Shown piece by piece: positions 9,401 through 17,524 of a stretch of 64,000 bases of DNA (position 1 is its first letter; every line of letters starts with the position of its first letter). The DNA is from Trichocoleus desertorum ATA4-8-CV12 (GTDB lineage: Bacteria; Cyanobacteriota; Cyanobacteriia; FACHB-46), in NCBI GenBank assembly GCA_019358975.1, contig JAHHIL010000001.1, positions 310,001-374,000 of the forward strand, written 5' to 3'. A model generated the notes under the pieces. It did not search any database. It saw only the letters and a list, made by a program, of their open reading frames with translations, and had not been told where the DNA came from. The position numbers were made by a program, and so were the translations under genes.

Positions 9401-9963
9401 GCAATCTTTTCGGGGTTGCGTTTTTGCGGATCAGTAAAAACATCTACAAAGAAATCAAACGTCTCTGGCTCTAACAGTTGGTCAAGGAAAATCTCGCGCC
9501 GCGCCCCATATCCGCCATAGTCACCACTAAACCCCAACCAGACCTCAAAGTGTGAACCAATATCGCAAGTCAGCAAAAACGGCGGCTTCGAGTCTAAATT
9601 GCGCGTGTAAGCCAACCCCTGCACAAACGCCTTTTCCATTTCCTTGCGGTAGGTGGCAGTGCCCCGCTTTGCCATCCCTTTCCCCGCGATCGTGCCCCCT
9701 TGCTTCGCCTCCAGCAAAAAATGCTCAGTTTTGTAAAAGTCAATAAACCCCGTCGTCACCTTGCCACTAGGATGCGGGATTTTTACATCTTTCTCAAAGC
9801 AATAGCGATCGCCTGCCACACTTCCTTTGGGGGGCGGCGGCACAACTCCCAGCGCTACACACAAATCTCGCAAAAATGAGTCTTTATTCGCTCTCTCGTC
9901 GCCACTAGAGCCTTTCCAATTGCTCAAAAATGCCTGAACTCGCGCTAAATCAGACTCATTCAT
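6466..9963 (-). CDS. MmeI-like (Type IIL) restriction-modification protein
   Basis: A single-chain nuclease-methyltransferase of 1165 residues from ATG 9963; an ATG at 10038 would add 25 residues but reads into a repeat. The N-terminal nuclease motif is FIDFYKTEHFLLEAK (D75, E85-x-K87), matching the D-x9-E-x-K of MmeI. A helical spacer follows, then KLGAHYTP, motif I DPACGSGNFLY (402-412), motif IV NPPF (565-568) of a gamma-class N6-adenine methyltransferase, then a variable target-recognition region and a C-terminal helical segment. Residues about 1064-1088 are encoded by a palindromic repeat, and the final 75 residues look like a winged helix (QLAAIRDLLRTNGGEWTVEQ). MmeI-type enzymes are usually 900-1000 residues, so this one is extended. 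No separate specificity or helicase gene lies beside it. It likely methylates and cuts host and foreign DNA at its own recognition sequence. Confidence 0.85.
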   Translation of the reverse strand: MNESDLARVQAFLSNWKGSSGDERANKDSFLRDLCVALGVVPPPPKGSVAGDRYCFEKDVKIPHPSGKVTTGFIDFYKTEHFLLEAKQGGTIAGKGMAKRGTATYRKEMEKAFVQGLAYTRNLDSKPPFLLTCDIGSHFEVWLGFSGDYGGYGARREIFLDQLLEPETFDFFVDVFTDPQKRNPEKIAARVTREVASDLAELAKLLEKQHEPQLVAHFLMRCLFTMFAEDVELLKEHIFTQALEERWLPKPRTFKAEVEAFWQTMNAGGNFGFNTIPRFNGGLFADGSALDLTAEQLQVLLRAAKKDWRHVEPAIFGTLLERALDPKERSKLGAHYTPRSYVERLVRPVVMEPLRDRWDLVQAEVKQALDNGDQEPTKAQKNKAIALIQDFLRELREVKILDPACGSGNFLYVTLDLLKSLESEVLRRLADITGQAQLVLDFEQVNPSQFLGIELNPRAAAIADLVIWIGYLQWHFKRFGEVAPPEPILREYHNIECRDAVLAYDGKEPAIDPVTQLPRTRWGGRTMKHSVTSEAVPDPSDQIPIYRYLNPRSATWPQADYVISNPPFIGNARMREMLGDGYAETLRSLYKDVPETVDYVMYWWHKAAELVRSSEIQRFGFITTNSIRQVRQRSVIDFHQNEKNPLKLFFAIPDHPWTDQGAAVRIAMTTGEAEGTQKLIRISQLGIVVAEAEARVPEDSADKISIQWQNVGKIFSGLQAGADISNTHLLKANSNISSRGVMLFGSGFILDENDFLKVESEVLFSYINGRDLLQKSRNAKVIDLFGLTLDKAQKGYPKAYQWILEKVKPERDANRDKSLRENWWIFGRPRTEIRTALKGLRRYIATVETSKHRIFVFLDASILADNMLVAIALEDAYFLGVLSSRVHVIWSLAAGGTLEDRPRYNKTRCFDPFPFPDPTPEQKQKIRELGEKLDSHRKRVQAVHPDVTITGMYNLLEKLRSGQAFTDSDRAYNDKALVSTLKQIHDDLDAAVFEAYGWAANLSDDEILEKLVTLNAERAEEERNGLIRWLRPEYQAPQTIGAATETTVQGEIAGVEVENSSAESPLNPPILGDLEDPVPPSIGGLGGQVAWPKKPKDQLAAIRDLLRTNGGEWTVEQVVAQFKGAARKKQAIADHLESLESLGILVSHTEANVVRWHYAELQQAS
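6702..6773. repeat. Palindromic C/G-run repeat inside the MmeI-like gene
   Basis: About 72 bases with terminal gccccccta/ttagggggc and two inner inverted segments (ccccccaatgctgggggg and cccccagtattggggg). It is in frame and encodes PLNPPILGD and PPSIGGLGG in the protein. Close relatives are at 10041-10111 and, partly, 10164-10192. Known as a type: short palindromic dispersed repeats of cyanobacteria, sometimes found within genes. Confidence 0.85.
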
Positions 9964-10040
9964 GCCGCAATTCTCAAATCTGGCCGTCAATCCTGTTTTA
10001 GCTTGCCCAAGCTCGATAGGCAGCGATCGCCTCAGCACCA

Positions 10041-10111
10041 GCCCCCCTAACCCCCCAATTCTGGGGGGAACTGGATTCTTACTTCCCCCAGAATTGGGGG
10101 ACTGAGGGGGC
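10041..10111. repeat. Second copy of the palindromic repeat, just upstream of the MmeI-like gene
   Basis: Same architecture as 6702-6773: gcccccctaa, ccccccaattctgggggg, cccccagaattggggg, gagggggc. It lies about 80 bases before the preferred start at 9963. Confidence 0.85.
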
Positions 10112-10163
10112 AGTGCAGGGAGTCAAAACGCATTTCAACTTCTCTCTCCACCTTGAAACCACC

Positions 10164-10192
10164 CTGCCCCAGAATTGGGGAACTGATGGGGC
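10164..10192. repeat. Half copy of the palindromic repeat
   Basis: ctgccccagaattggggaac followed by tgatggggc repeats the right half of the element at 10041-10111, with one fewer C/G in each run. It ends a few bases before the stop of the Uma2 gene. Confidence 0.7.
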
Positions 10193-10196
10193 TAAT

Positions 10197-10811
10197 CTAT
10201 AAATTTGCGCGAAGGCTTTGCCGAAATTCCTTAACTGCTTCAAGAGATTGGGGATGGTTGATGTAGGTGGTCAAAGTTTCTAAACTCAACTGAGGAAGTA
10301 ACTGGCTGCGATCGCTGTGTTCATATTGCTCTCCTCGCAAGCAATAAACCACAAGCTGGTCGTCTTGCCAAAACCAAACTTCAGGAATCTCCAAGCGCTG
10401 GTAAACTGCCAGCTTATCGACTCCTCCACTTGTCAACACCACCTCTATCGCCAAGTCCGGGATGGGCTTTTCAGCCCCGATGCAATAACTCTCATCTGGT
10501 TCACTACCACCCCGCTGCTCCTCACTACGAAACGTGGTTGAACCAAGGGGAAAATAATCCGTATCAGTTTCCTCAAAATAGGCTTCTAATAAAGTGGCAA
10601 TCCGCTTTTTAATGCCTTCGTGACGGCGACTCGGTGACGCAATCTCCAGCACTCCATCCAAATAAACCAGGCGTAGCGAAGCATTATCTTCTAGTTTTTG
10701 GAGCAATCGCTCGTAGTGCTGCCAACTCACTCCGCTCATTAGGAGGTAAACATCCTGCTCCAGCCATCCCTGATACTCTTGCTCTAATTCCTGGATCAGT
10801 TGCGCTAGCAT
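10197..10811 (-). CDS. Uma2-family (DUF820) putative endonuclease
   Basis: A 204-residue protein of the Uma2 family, which has a PD-(D/E)xK nuclease fold and is highly expanded in cyanobacteria; the biological role is unknown. Visible family features are SGVSWQHYERLL near the N-terminus, LVYLDGVLEIASPSRRHE, a Gly-Ser-Thr-Thr-Phe strand, the acidic PIPDLAIEVVLTSGG segment carrying the catalytic D...E, DKLAVYQRLEIPEVWFW, and a C-terminal strand with D-Q-L-V-V-Y. I chose the ATG at 10811; a TTG at 10859 would add 16 residues without similarity to the family. It is convergent with nothing and stands alone, next to repeats. A decayed relative lies at 22893-23293. Confidence 0.82.
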   Translation of the reverse strand: MLAQLIQELEQEYQGWLEQDVYLLMSGVSWQHYERLLQKLEDNASLRLVYLDGVLEIASPSRRHEGIKKRIATLLEAYFEETDTDYFPLGSTTFRSEEQRGGSEPDESYCIGAEKPIPDLAIEVVLTSGGVDKLAVYQRLEIPEVWFWQDDQLVVYCLRGEQYEHSDRSQLLPQLSLETLTTYINHPQSLEAVKEFRQSLRANL

Positions 10812-10978
10812 CTTGTCACTGTCTCCGATTAGACTGCTGGCAATGAGGTGATAGATCAATGCTAGTCTGCACTGAGTTAGTTACAGAGGTGCTGGTGAAG
10901 CTTACGGGGTAGCATCCGATCGCCCCTCTCTTTGTTCAGATCTTCGATTAAGATCATCCTTTGCGTTGTGCGTTGCTC

Positions 10979-11920
10979 ATGTCTGACTCTGCCAAAATTC
11001 AAAGCATTTACACCGATGGAGCTTGCTCTGGCAATCCTGGCCCCGGTGGTTGGGGTGTTGTCGCTTATTTCAGCGACGGCTCAATGCAGGAACTGGGGGG
11101 CAGAGCCGCAGCAACCACCAACAACCGCATGGAAATGCAAGCCGCGATCGCCGCTTTAGAATTTCTGGCTACTACACAACAAACTGAACCAATTAGCCTT
11201 TACACCGATAGCGAATATGTCAAAAACGGTGTCACCAAATGGGTCGTAGGTTGGAAGAAAAAAGGGTGGAAAACCGCGCAAGGCAAAGCCGTTTTGAACC
11301 AAGATTTGTGGCAAACCCTGGATGAACTGAACTCGAAGCAGGTAGAGTGGCGATATGTTCGCGGTCATGCCGGAGATGTAGGGAATGAACGCTGCGATGT
11401 GATCGCTCGTAGCTTTTCCTTAGGCAAGCCCGTTGCCCTCAAGCAGCGATCGCCGCAAACATCCAACGCTCATGATGCTTCTCATAATGCGAAAGATCGA
11501 CAATTAGCCTTAGTTACGACTACAGCCCCAGGGTTGCCCACAACTACCACATCTGAATCAGACACAACTGACATTGCTAGCCCTAACACCGTACAATCCA
11601 GTGTCAATCTTGCTGAGCTTTCTACGATGGATGTGACCATGACAGATTCCATTGCCCCCGCTCCTGTAGAAAACCTCGATAACTTGCCCCGCGAGGTTCG
11701 CGTTGCCCAACTTCGCAACTTAATTGAAACGCTCCGCATCTCAGACGAGATTGCCAAGCAAGGCTATCTAATTAGTAGTTCCGAGTTGGCAGACTTGATG
11801 GATGTCAATGCCAGCGCCGTTACCAGCCGAGGTGATAACTGGGTTTGGCGCAACTGGGTGGTCTCACGGGTGCGTCGAGAAGGCAACCAGATTCTCTGGC
11901 AGCTAGAACGGGTAGACTAG
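10979..11920 (+). CDS. rnhA: Ribonuclease HI with C-terminal extension
   Basis: 313 residues. Residues 5-145 are RNase HI, which cuts RNA in RNA-DNA hybrids. The metal-binding acidic residues are in YTDGACSGNPGPGGWG, MEMQAAIAALE, LYTDSEYV and GNERCDVIAR, with RGHAGDVGN carrying the catalytic-loop His. A Ser/Thr-rich linker of about 80 residues leads to a conserved-looking C-terminal segment of about 75 residues (LPREVRVAQLRNLIETLRIS to the end) that resembles a helix-turn-helix unit (SSSELADLMDVNASAVTSRG). The start ATG 10979 gives the usual beginning (MSDSAKIQSIYTDGA); an ATG 18 bases upstream adds only six residues. The bestrophin-like gene follows 31 bases downstream, so the two may share a transcript. 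Confidence 0.93.
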   Translation: MSDSAKIQSIYTDGACSGNPGPGGWGVVAYFSDGSMQELGGRAAATTNNRMEMQAAIAALEFLATTQQTEPISLYTDSEYVKNGVTKWVVGWKKKGWKTAQGKAVLNQDLWQTLDELNSKQVEWRYVRGHAGDVGNERCDVIARSFSLGKPVALKQRSPQTSNAHDASHNAKDRQLALVTTTAPGLPTTTTSESDTTDIASPNTVQSSVNLAELSTMDVTMTDSIAPAPVENLDNLPREVRVAQLRNLIETLRISDEIAKQGYLISSSELADLMDVNASAVTSRGDNWVWRNWVVSRVRREGNQILWQLERVD

Positions 11921-11951
11921 CTGAATGTAACTATTACAACGTTAAAGCTGC

Positions 11952-12869
11952 ATGGCACTGGAAAAACGACGTTGGCTGCGAATGGCTTTGCAGCTAAAAG
12001 GTTCAGTCATTCCGTCTGTCTTTCCTCGCACCCTATTATGTGGTTTTTTCGGCGTTTTCATTTCTGTTTTGTTTCGCTTCGGTTTACCTGTCGCCCAGCC
12101 AATTTTCGCCAATGTAATTCCTAGCATTGTCTTAGGTTTGTTGCTGGTGTTTCGGACGAACACTGCCTACGAGCGCTTCTGGGAAGGGCGTAAGTGCTGG
12201 GGTAGTTTGGTCAATACAGTGCGAAATCTGGCCCGTCAAATTTGGATTGGTGTGGTGGAGGAAAGCCCGCAAGACCGTACCAACAAAATTGCGGCCCTAC
12301 GCTTACTCGTTGCTTTCGCCGTGACCACCAAACTGCATCTGCGCCAAGAACCGATTAACGGCGAACTAGAGCCTTTGATGCAGCGATCGCAATATCTCCA
12401 GCTTCAGAAAATGAACCATCCCCCGCTAGAAGTTGCCTTCTGGATTGGGGATTATCTACAAGACCAATTCAGTTGCGATCGCCTGAACCCCTACCAACTG
12501 GCTAATATGCATCGGTTACTAGATGAAATGGTCATCGCTTTAGGAGGGTGCGAACGTATTCTTAAAACTCCGATTCCAATGGCTTATGCCATCCACTTAA
12601 AACAGTTGCTATTAATTTATTGCCTGTTGTTGCCCTTCCCCCTCGTGAGCGAGATTGGCTGGTTTACAGGCCCCATCGTGGCGCTGATTAGCTTTACTTT
12701 GTTTGGTATTGAGGAAATTGGCATTGAGATTGAGAATCCCTTTGGTCGCGATGCCAATGACCTACCGCTAGACGCTATTTGTAGCACCATGCTCCTCAAT
12801 ATTGAAGACTTAATTACACTGGCTCCCAGCACTCGCGCTTACCCAGAAGACACTGCGATCGCTAATTAG
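11952..12869 (+). CDS. Bestrophin-family (UPF0187) membrane channel protein
   Basis: A 305-residue inner-membrane protein of the bestrophin/UPF0187 family, whose members form pentameric ion channels; in phototrophs relatives act as thylakoid anion channels. The family marker is the segment around FRTNTAYERFWEGRKCWGSLV (residues 67-87), and two hydrophobic hairpins are visible at about 20-65 and 215-250. The FGIEEIGIEIENPFG segment near residue 255 matches the family's conserved cytoplasmic motif. Ion and membrane (plasma or thylakoid) cannot be told from sequence. It follows rnhA closely and may be cotranscribed. A 170-base spacer to the next gene contains no clear terminator. Confidence 0.88.
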   Translation: MALEKRRWLRMALQLKGSVIPSVFPRTLLCGFFGVFISVLFRFGLPVAQPIFANVIPSIVLGLLLVFRTNTAYERFWEGRKCWGSLVNTVRNLARQIWIGVVEESPQDRTNKIAALRLLVAFAVTTKLHLRQEPINGELEPLMQRSQYLQLQKMNHPPLEVAFWIGDYLQDQFSCDRLNPYQLANMHRLLDEMVIALGGCERILKTPIPMAYAIHLKQLLLIYCLLLPFPLVSEIGWFTGPIVALISFTLFGIEEIGIEIENPFGRDANDLPLDAICSTMLLNIEDLITLAPSTRAYPEDTAIAN

Positions 12870-13041
12870 GTTAGAAATTAAGTTAGATTACTCAAAAATC
12901 TTTGGCTAAGGGCTGGCACTTTCTAACACTTGTGCTATATTAAGAAATTGGAATAAGACTTTCCCTCGGCACGGAGATCTACGCGTAGGTGCTGATTTTA
13001 TCTGGGAAGTTGCTGATTAGAAGTATTTGCAAAATTTATCG

Positions 13042-13275
13042 ATGACGAAAAGTGTTATGAACCAACAGGTTATTCAGCCGATGGTGAAGTTGCAGCGTCA
13101 GGTGCGCTCACTGGTGGAGTCGAATCTGATTAAGCCAACGGACAGCATCTGGAAAATTGCCTTTCTTTATGGCGACGAGTGGCCCTACTGGAAGCAAGAA
13201 CTCCAAGCTTACGACTTCACTATGCAAGACCCAGTCAACGACCTATTAGAGGTTGAAGCTTGGGACGAAGACTGA
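13042..13275 (+). CDS. Small DUF4327-like protein
   Basis: A 77-residue soluble protein, basic at the N-terminus and acidic at the end (VEAWDED). The segments PMVKLQRQVRSLVES and IWKIAFLYGDEWPYWKQEL look like a cyanobacterial small-protein family that I recognise as DUF4327; function unknown. The start is uncertain: TTG 13027, ATG 13042 and ATG 13057 are all in frame and none has a strong ribosome site. I chose 13042. It stands alone between the bestrophin-like gene and the convergent kinase gene. Confidence 0.72.
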   Translation: MTKSVMNQQVIQPMVKLQRQVRSLVESNLIKPTDSIWKIAFLYGDEWPYWKQELQAYDFTMQDPVNDLLEVEAWDED

Positions 13276-13294
13276 TAGACGAAGCGTAATCGAC

Positions 13295-14527
13295 TTAAAG
13301 ACACCTAGCCAACGCTTGTGCCAGCTCTAGGGCTGTTTGGTAGCGATCGCTTACTTTCGGGTGAGTGGCTTGTTCCAGCACCGCTTGTAAGCGTGGTGTA
13401 ATCGTGGGAATTCCTTCTGGGCGAAAGCGGTACTCAGAGCCTCGCTTTCGGTAGAACCCATAGGGAGGTTCTCCGGTGATTAGGAATACTAGAGTTGGAG
13501 CGATCGCATACAAATCCGATTGGGTAACAGGGTGCCCTCGCTCTTGCTCTGGAGCACTATAGCCCTCTGCTCCAATCCGGGTGCCCAACGGGGTGCCAAA
13601 TTCTTTAACCGCTCCAAAGTCCAGCACCACAATTTGTTGATTGTGATGGCGCACCATCAAATTCGCGGGTTTAATGTCTCGGTGAATGATGGGAGGGTGC
13701 TGGCTATGCATATAGTCCAGAACTTGACAGGTTTGAATCATCCATTCCAGGGCTTGGCTGAGTTTCACCGGGCCTTGCTGATAAATTTGTTTTTCTAAGT
13801 CTTGCCCCTGGATCATTTCCATGACCAGGTATTTGCTGTCATTCTCCACGAAGTAATCAAAGAACTGTGGAATTCCAGGATGACGTAAAGTTTGCAAGAT
13901 TCGGGCTTCGCGCTCAAATAGTTCTTGCGCTTTAGCGATCTTGGCCATATCAGCATTCATTTCCTTGAGCACCCGCAAAGGTGATTTCTTGGCTTGGCCC
14001 TGAGCCGTTTGAGCGATCGCAGCTTGAGCCTCGTCCCAAACTAAATACGTAGTACCCATGCCTCCTTGCCCTAGGGGACGCAGAAGCTGATACTGGCGAA
14101 TCTGTCGCTCCACTTGCAAAGGCTGACCGCAGTGAATGCAAAAAAGGTTCTCCGAGGGATTGCCCAAGTGAGGACACCCCAGCACCGCAGGACGATAGGG
14201 TTGAGCTGTGGTGATCTGAATTTGAAACTTTAGCGTGGGACCACCATGAGCCAACTGCAACACAGACCCATCTAGCAGCAACCCTTGGGTGACTAAAATT
14301 CCGTTGAGGAAGGTCCCATTTCTGCCTTGGTTAATTACTTCCCAGGAACTGTTGAGATTAGCCGTGTCTGTTCGTCGCAGTTCTACATGATAGCGAGAGA
14401 CAAGGGTGCTATTGAGCACCACATGGTTGTCAGGAGAGCGACCAATGCGAATCATTGACTCGTGCTCAAAACACCAGCGTTGCGGGGGAACCAGAGCTTG
14501 GAGGTCTAATAAGGTCAAGGTAACCAC
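13295..14527 (-). CDS. FHA-domain serine/threonine protein kinase
   Basis: 410 residues. An N-terminal FHA phosphothreonine-binding domain (about 20-105) has IRIGRSPDNHVVLN, SRYHVEL and NGTFLNG. A short zinc-ribbon-like link CPHLGNPSENLFCIHCG follows, then a Hanks-type kinase (about 145-410) with the glycine loop LGQGGMGTTYL, Lys in VLKEMN, the catalytic loop HRDIKPANL, DFGAVKEFG, and the APEQ segment. The kinase ends close to the C-terminus, without a membrane anchor. GTG at 14527 is preceded by AAGGA at a good distance. It is the last gene of a minus-strand series with a PP2C phosphatase (77 bases upstream) and a zinc-ribbon FHA protein, which suggests a kinase-phosphatase-reader circuit. 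Confidence 0.92.
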   Translation of the reverse strand: MVTLTLLDLQALVPPQRWCFEHESMIRIGRSPDNHVVLNSTLVSRYHVELRRTDTANLNSSWEVINQGRNGTFLNGILVTQGLLLDGSVLQLAHGGPTLKFQIQITTAQPYRPAVLGCPHLGNPSENLFCIHCGQPLQVERQIRQYQLLRPLGQGGMGTTYLVWDEAQAAIAQTAQGQAKKSPLRVLKEMNADMAKIAKAQELFEREARILQTLRHPGIPQFFDYFVENDSKYLVMEMIQGQDLEKQIYQQGPVKLSQALEWMIQTCQVLDYMHSQHPPIIHRDIKPANLMVRHHNQQIVVLDFGAVKEFGTPLGTRIGAEGYSAPEQERGHPVTQSDLYAIAPTLVFLITGEPPYGFYRKRGSEYRFRPEGIPTITPRLQAVLEQATHPKVSDRYQTALELAQALARCL

Positions 14528-14604
14528 ATCGGGAAATCCTTGCCGCGATAGGTAGCAATCTAGGCTCCTATTGTAAGGTAAGAGCTATGTTTTAGGCTTG
14601 TGAC

Positions 14605-16722
14605 TCAACCAGCAGATTGCCGCAGTTGAGCGAGATTGGGCCGTACTCTGACTCTAATAGCGATCGCCGTAATATTGTCGTGCCCATTGTATTGATTTGC
14701 CAAATCGATCAGCTGAGTCACTCCCCGCTCTAGATTGGCCTGAGAGCTGAGTAGAGGCTCTAAGTGACTACGCCAGTGGGTTTCTATCAAATCATGGTCT
14801 GAGAGACCATCTGAGCAGAGCAGCAGCAAGGTATCTTCAGTTAGGTCGAGGAATTGCACATCGGGATTAATAAAGTTTTCATCTCGTGGCCCCAAAGCTT
14901 GAGTCAGTTGATAAGCGTCGGGGCGAGCATAGGCAATGTCCGGTTCAACGCCTCGTTGAATTTCTCGTTGGCCGACTTCATGGTCAACAGTGACCTGCTC
15001 TAACCCTTGGCGACGGCTCAAGCGATAGATCCGACTGTCACCGACATGGGCGACTACTGCGTTTGTCCCTTGAATCAAAACTAAAACGAGGGTGGTTCCC
15101 ATGCGACCACTGCCAGAGCGGGCGTTTTGTTGATTGATGTCATACAGAGCTAGGTTGGCGAGACGAACGGCCTCCCGAATTTCTGCTTCTGTGGGTAGTG
15201 ATTGCTCTCGTCGCTCCGCTTCTGCTTCTGAACTTTGTGGCTCTAGCCAAAGAGTTTGAAAATAATCTCGTAATGTATTGGCTGCTAGTGCACTGGCAAC
15301 TTCTCCGCCAGCATGACCCCCCATGCCATCACATAGGATGTACAGCCCCTTCGCTTGCACTGTGCATCCCTGAGGGCTCTCAATTTTGTTCAGTTTGGTA
15401 TGAATGCCGAAGTAGTCTTCGTTATGCTCTCGTTGCCGACCAATATCCGTGCGGCCTGCATCTTCGAGGCTCACTAATTGCATGGGTAAGACCACGGTGG
15501 GTGCGTCATCGGCACTACTGTCCTCCAAGTCCGCTAGAGTGGACAACTGTTTGAGGGGGCTGTTGTGGCTACTCTCTGAAGTGCCATCTGGGTCTGCTGC
15601 CAGGGTATGAGGGGAAACACTATCCGCTGGGTTTTCTGGGCTAGCATCATCCATGAAGTCGGGAGCAGACAATTCGGGATTCATCATAGGTGCGGTAAAG
15701 GCGCTTTGGAGTTCTTGAGCGATCGCTTGTAAGCGGACACGGAGCTGGTTGGTTGTTTGAATACTAGCTTCTTGCAAGTCACGCAACAAAAGGGCTAATG
15801 AAGCTACTTGAGTGCGCTGCGATTGGTCAAACAACTCCTGCCAGAACTTGCCTAAATCTTGCAGTGTGGGAGAGGTGCCGTCAAGGTCGCCATATAAGCG
15901 CTGTAGACAGAATACTTGGTCTTCATCAACTCGCAAGTTGCTCAGTTCTAGCAAGCTCTGACAGCAATGCCAAGCTGCTAAGACATCCCAAATCTCGGAA
16001 ATCTCGCGAAGCCAATACAAAATCTGTAATGGCGAAACTTGGCTCTCACACCATAAATCAGCGAGTAGCGGCAAGTGAGAGCGATCTTCTAGCAGTAATA
16101 CAGACTGCTGGTCTTGTTGCCAAGCGTCATGTACGCCAGGCAGGGTGTGATAAAACTCTGCTTGTAAAGCTAAATAAGGTTCGGCGATCGCCGGAATTGC
16201 CATCGCGGCTATGTCTTCTAGATTTGTTGGGGTCGTTGTGACAGCGCTAGTGGCGGGCTGGCTCTCCTCTACCCACACCTCAGAAGCTGCGTCGGCATTA
16301 ATTTCAGTAGCAGTTTCAGTCGCTGCGGCATTGGCCTTAGTGTCACTCTCAGTGTCACTGTAAACCTGATAGAACAGCGTTTCTAAGATCGACATCTGAA
16401 ACGGTTGACAGTCTAGTACCTTCACGGCCATATCCTGTTGCGACCCATTTTGAGGAGGCCAAGGCTCTAGCAGTTGGTAACGCTGTTTTGCATCTAGGTA
16501 GCCCCAAGTCGGGACATCGTCTGTTTTGGCTGCTGTTTGTCCGCAAACGATCGCTTGCCACACAGTCGCAGTCGTCGTGCTACAAGATGGGCATTGCTTG
16601 GCATCAAATGGAACTGAACTACCACATTCAGGGCAAGTTTTTTGGGTTAGAGAAGTACCGCATTTCTGACAGAAGTTATTACTATCGGGGTTTTCAAACT
16701 GACATTGGGGACAAACAAGCAT
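14605..16722 (-). CDS. PP2C-type protein phosphatase with N-terminal zinc ribbons
   Basis: 705 residues from ATG 16722 (a TTG two codons upstream is less likely). The N-terminus has CPQCQFENPDSNNFCQKCG and CPECG...CPSC, two zinc ribbons. A long central region (about 60-430) is acidic and low in conservation, resembling a degenerate kinase-like or interaction domain. The C-terminal PP2C domain (about 435-690) has RQREHNEDYF, the metal-binding CDGMGGHAGGE, GTTLVLVLIQ, HVGDSRIYRL, LCSDGLSDH and GHDNITAIAI, all expected for an active Mn/Mg-dependent Ser/Thr phosphatase. It sits between an FHA reader and an FHA-kinase and probably reverses that kinase's phosphorylation. The gap of about 120 bases to the upstream gene could hold a promoter. 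Confidence 0.9.
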   Translation of the reverse strand: MLVCPQCQFENPDSNNFCQKCGTSLTQKTCPECGSSVPFDAKQCPSCSTTTATVWQAIVCGQTAAKTDDVPTWGYLDAKQRYQLLEPWPPQNGSQQDMAVKVLDCQPFQMSILETLFYQVYSDTESDTKANAAATETATEINADAASEVWVEESQPATSAVTTTPTNLEDIAAMAIPAIAEPYLALQAEFYHTLPGVHDAWQQDQQSVLLLEDRSHLPLLADLWCESQVSPLQILYWLREISEIWDVLAAWHCCQSLLELSNLRVDEDQVFCLQRLYGDLDGTSPTLQDLGKFWQELFDQSQRTQVASLALLLRDLQEASIQTTNQLRVRLQAIAQELQSAFTAPMMNPELSAPDFMDDASPENPADSVSPHTLAADPDGTSESSHNSPLKQLSTLADLEDSSADDAPTVVLPMQLVSLEDAGRTDIGRQREHNEDYFGIHTKLNKIESPQGCTVQAKGLYILCDGMGGHAGGEVASALAANTLRDYFQTLWLEPQSSEAEAERREQSLPTEAEIREAVRLANLALYDINQQNARSGSGRMGTTLVLVLIQGTNAVVAHVGDSRIYRLSRRQGLEQVTVDHEVGQREIQRGVEPDIAYARPDAYQLTQALGPRDENFINPDVQFLDLTEDTLLLLCSDGLSDHDLIETHWRSHLEPLLSSQANLERGVTQLIDLANQYNGHDNITAIAIRVRVRPNLAQLRQSAG

Positions 16723-16843
16723 GATCAAACTGCCTCAAATTCCCGTCATTGCTGCCAAGCTCTAGGATGATGTAAATGGGACTATGGGTACCTAGCTTCC
16801 TAACTTCTCTTATCTAGGTTGCAGCCCCTACCTGTGAGAGAGG

Positions 16844-17524
16844 TTACGTTTGAAACAGAAAGGTGACCCGATCGCCTTTACCTAGCGAGATGCGATCGCC
16901 TGCCCGTAACCGATGGCGATCGCCGGGGCGCAAAGGCAAGTTGTTGACATAAGTACCGTTAGAACTGCCCACGTCCTCTATATAGTAGGCATCTCCTTCA
17001 GCCCGGATATCCGCATGAATACGGGACACAATATCAGAATTTGCAAAACCCGATACATCTAAGTCTGGAGGAATGCGATCGTTGGGCTTCCCAATGTGGA
17101 TGACATCCAAGTGAAGGGGCAATTCTAGCACCGTATCACTTTGAACATGGAGCAACCGCGCCATGAACTGCTGTAACTGAGTCTTAGCAGCCGTCGCAGG
17201 CGGAGTAAAGGGTGGTGGCGCTGAGGTAGCATCGGGCATAACTGCAATCGGCGGTGGTGGAGCCATAGCAGGAGTCACCGGATTGTGCTGTATTTCAGCG
17301 ACTGGAACTGGCGCTGGTGGGTTCACAATGGTTTGAGGCACAGGTTGGTTAGCGGGGTTAGCACTTTGCATGGCATAGCCGCATTGACCACAATACTCAG
17401 CTCCCGCAGAAACAGCAGCCTGACAGTTAGGACAAGCTATGGTTTCAGGCAAGGGTGTATAGCAAGCCTCGCACTGAGTCGCTCCATCTGGATTGGCGTG
17501 AGCACAATTCGGACAGTTAATCAT
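16844..17524 (-). CDS. Zinc-ribbon and FHA-domain protein
   Basis: 226 residues from ATG 17524. The N-terminus carries two zinc ribbons (CPNCAHANPDGATQCEAC and CPNC...CGQCG), followed by a Pro/Ala-rich linker (about 55-125) and an FHA domain (130-226) with IGKPNDRIPPDLDV, SRIHADIRAEG, SSNGTYVNNLPL. It has no catalytic domain, so it probably recognises phosphothreonine on partner proteins. The zinc ribbons match those at the N-terminus of the downstream phosphatase, supporting a shared pathway. First gene of the kinase-phosphatase series. Confidence 0.88.
   Translation of the reverse strand: MINCPNCAHANPDGATQCEACYTPLPETIACPNCQAAVSAGAEYCGQCGYAMQSANPANQPVPQTIVNPPAPVPVAEIQHNPVTPAMAPPPPIAVMPDATSAPPPFTPPATAAKTQLQQFMARLLHVQSDTVLELPLHLDVIHIGKPNDRIPPDLDVSGFANSDIVSRIHADIRAEGDAYYIEDVGSSNGTYVNNLPLRPGDRHRLRAGDRISLGKGDRVTFLFQT

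Noticed and set aside
8972-9520. 182-codon plus-strand frame inside the MmeI-like gene
   Set aside because: Ser/Ala/Asn-rich composition of an antisense shadow; the minus strand has a full-length domain protein here.
6466-9963. BREX (PglX) or DISARM methyltransferase
   Set aside because: The N-terminal D-x9-E-x-K nuclease motif fits MmeI-type enzymes, and no other BREX or DISARM gene is nearby.
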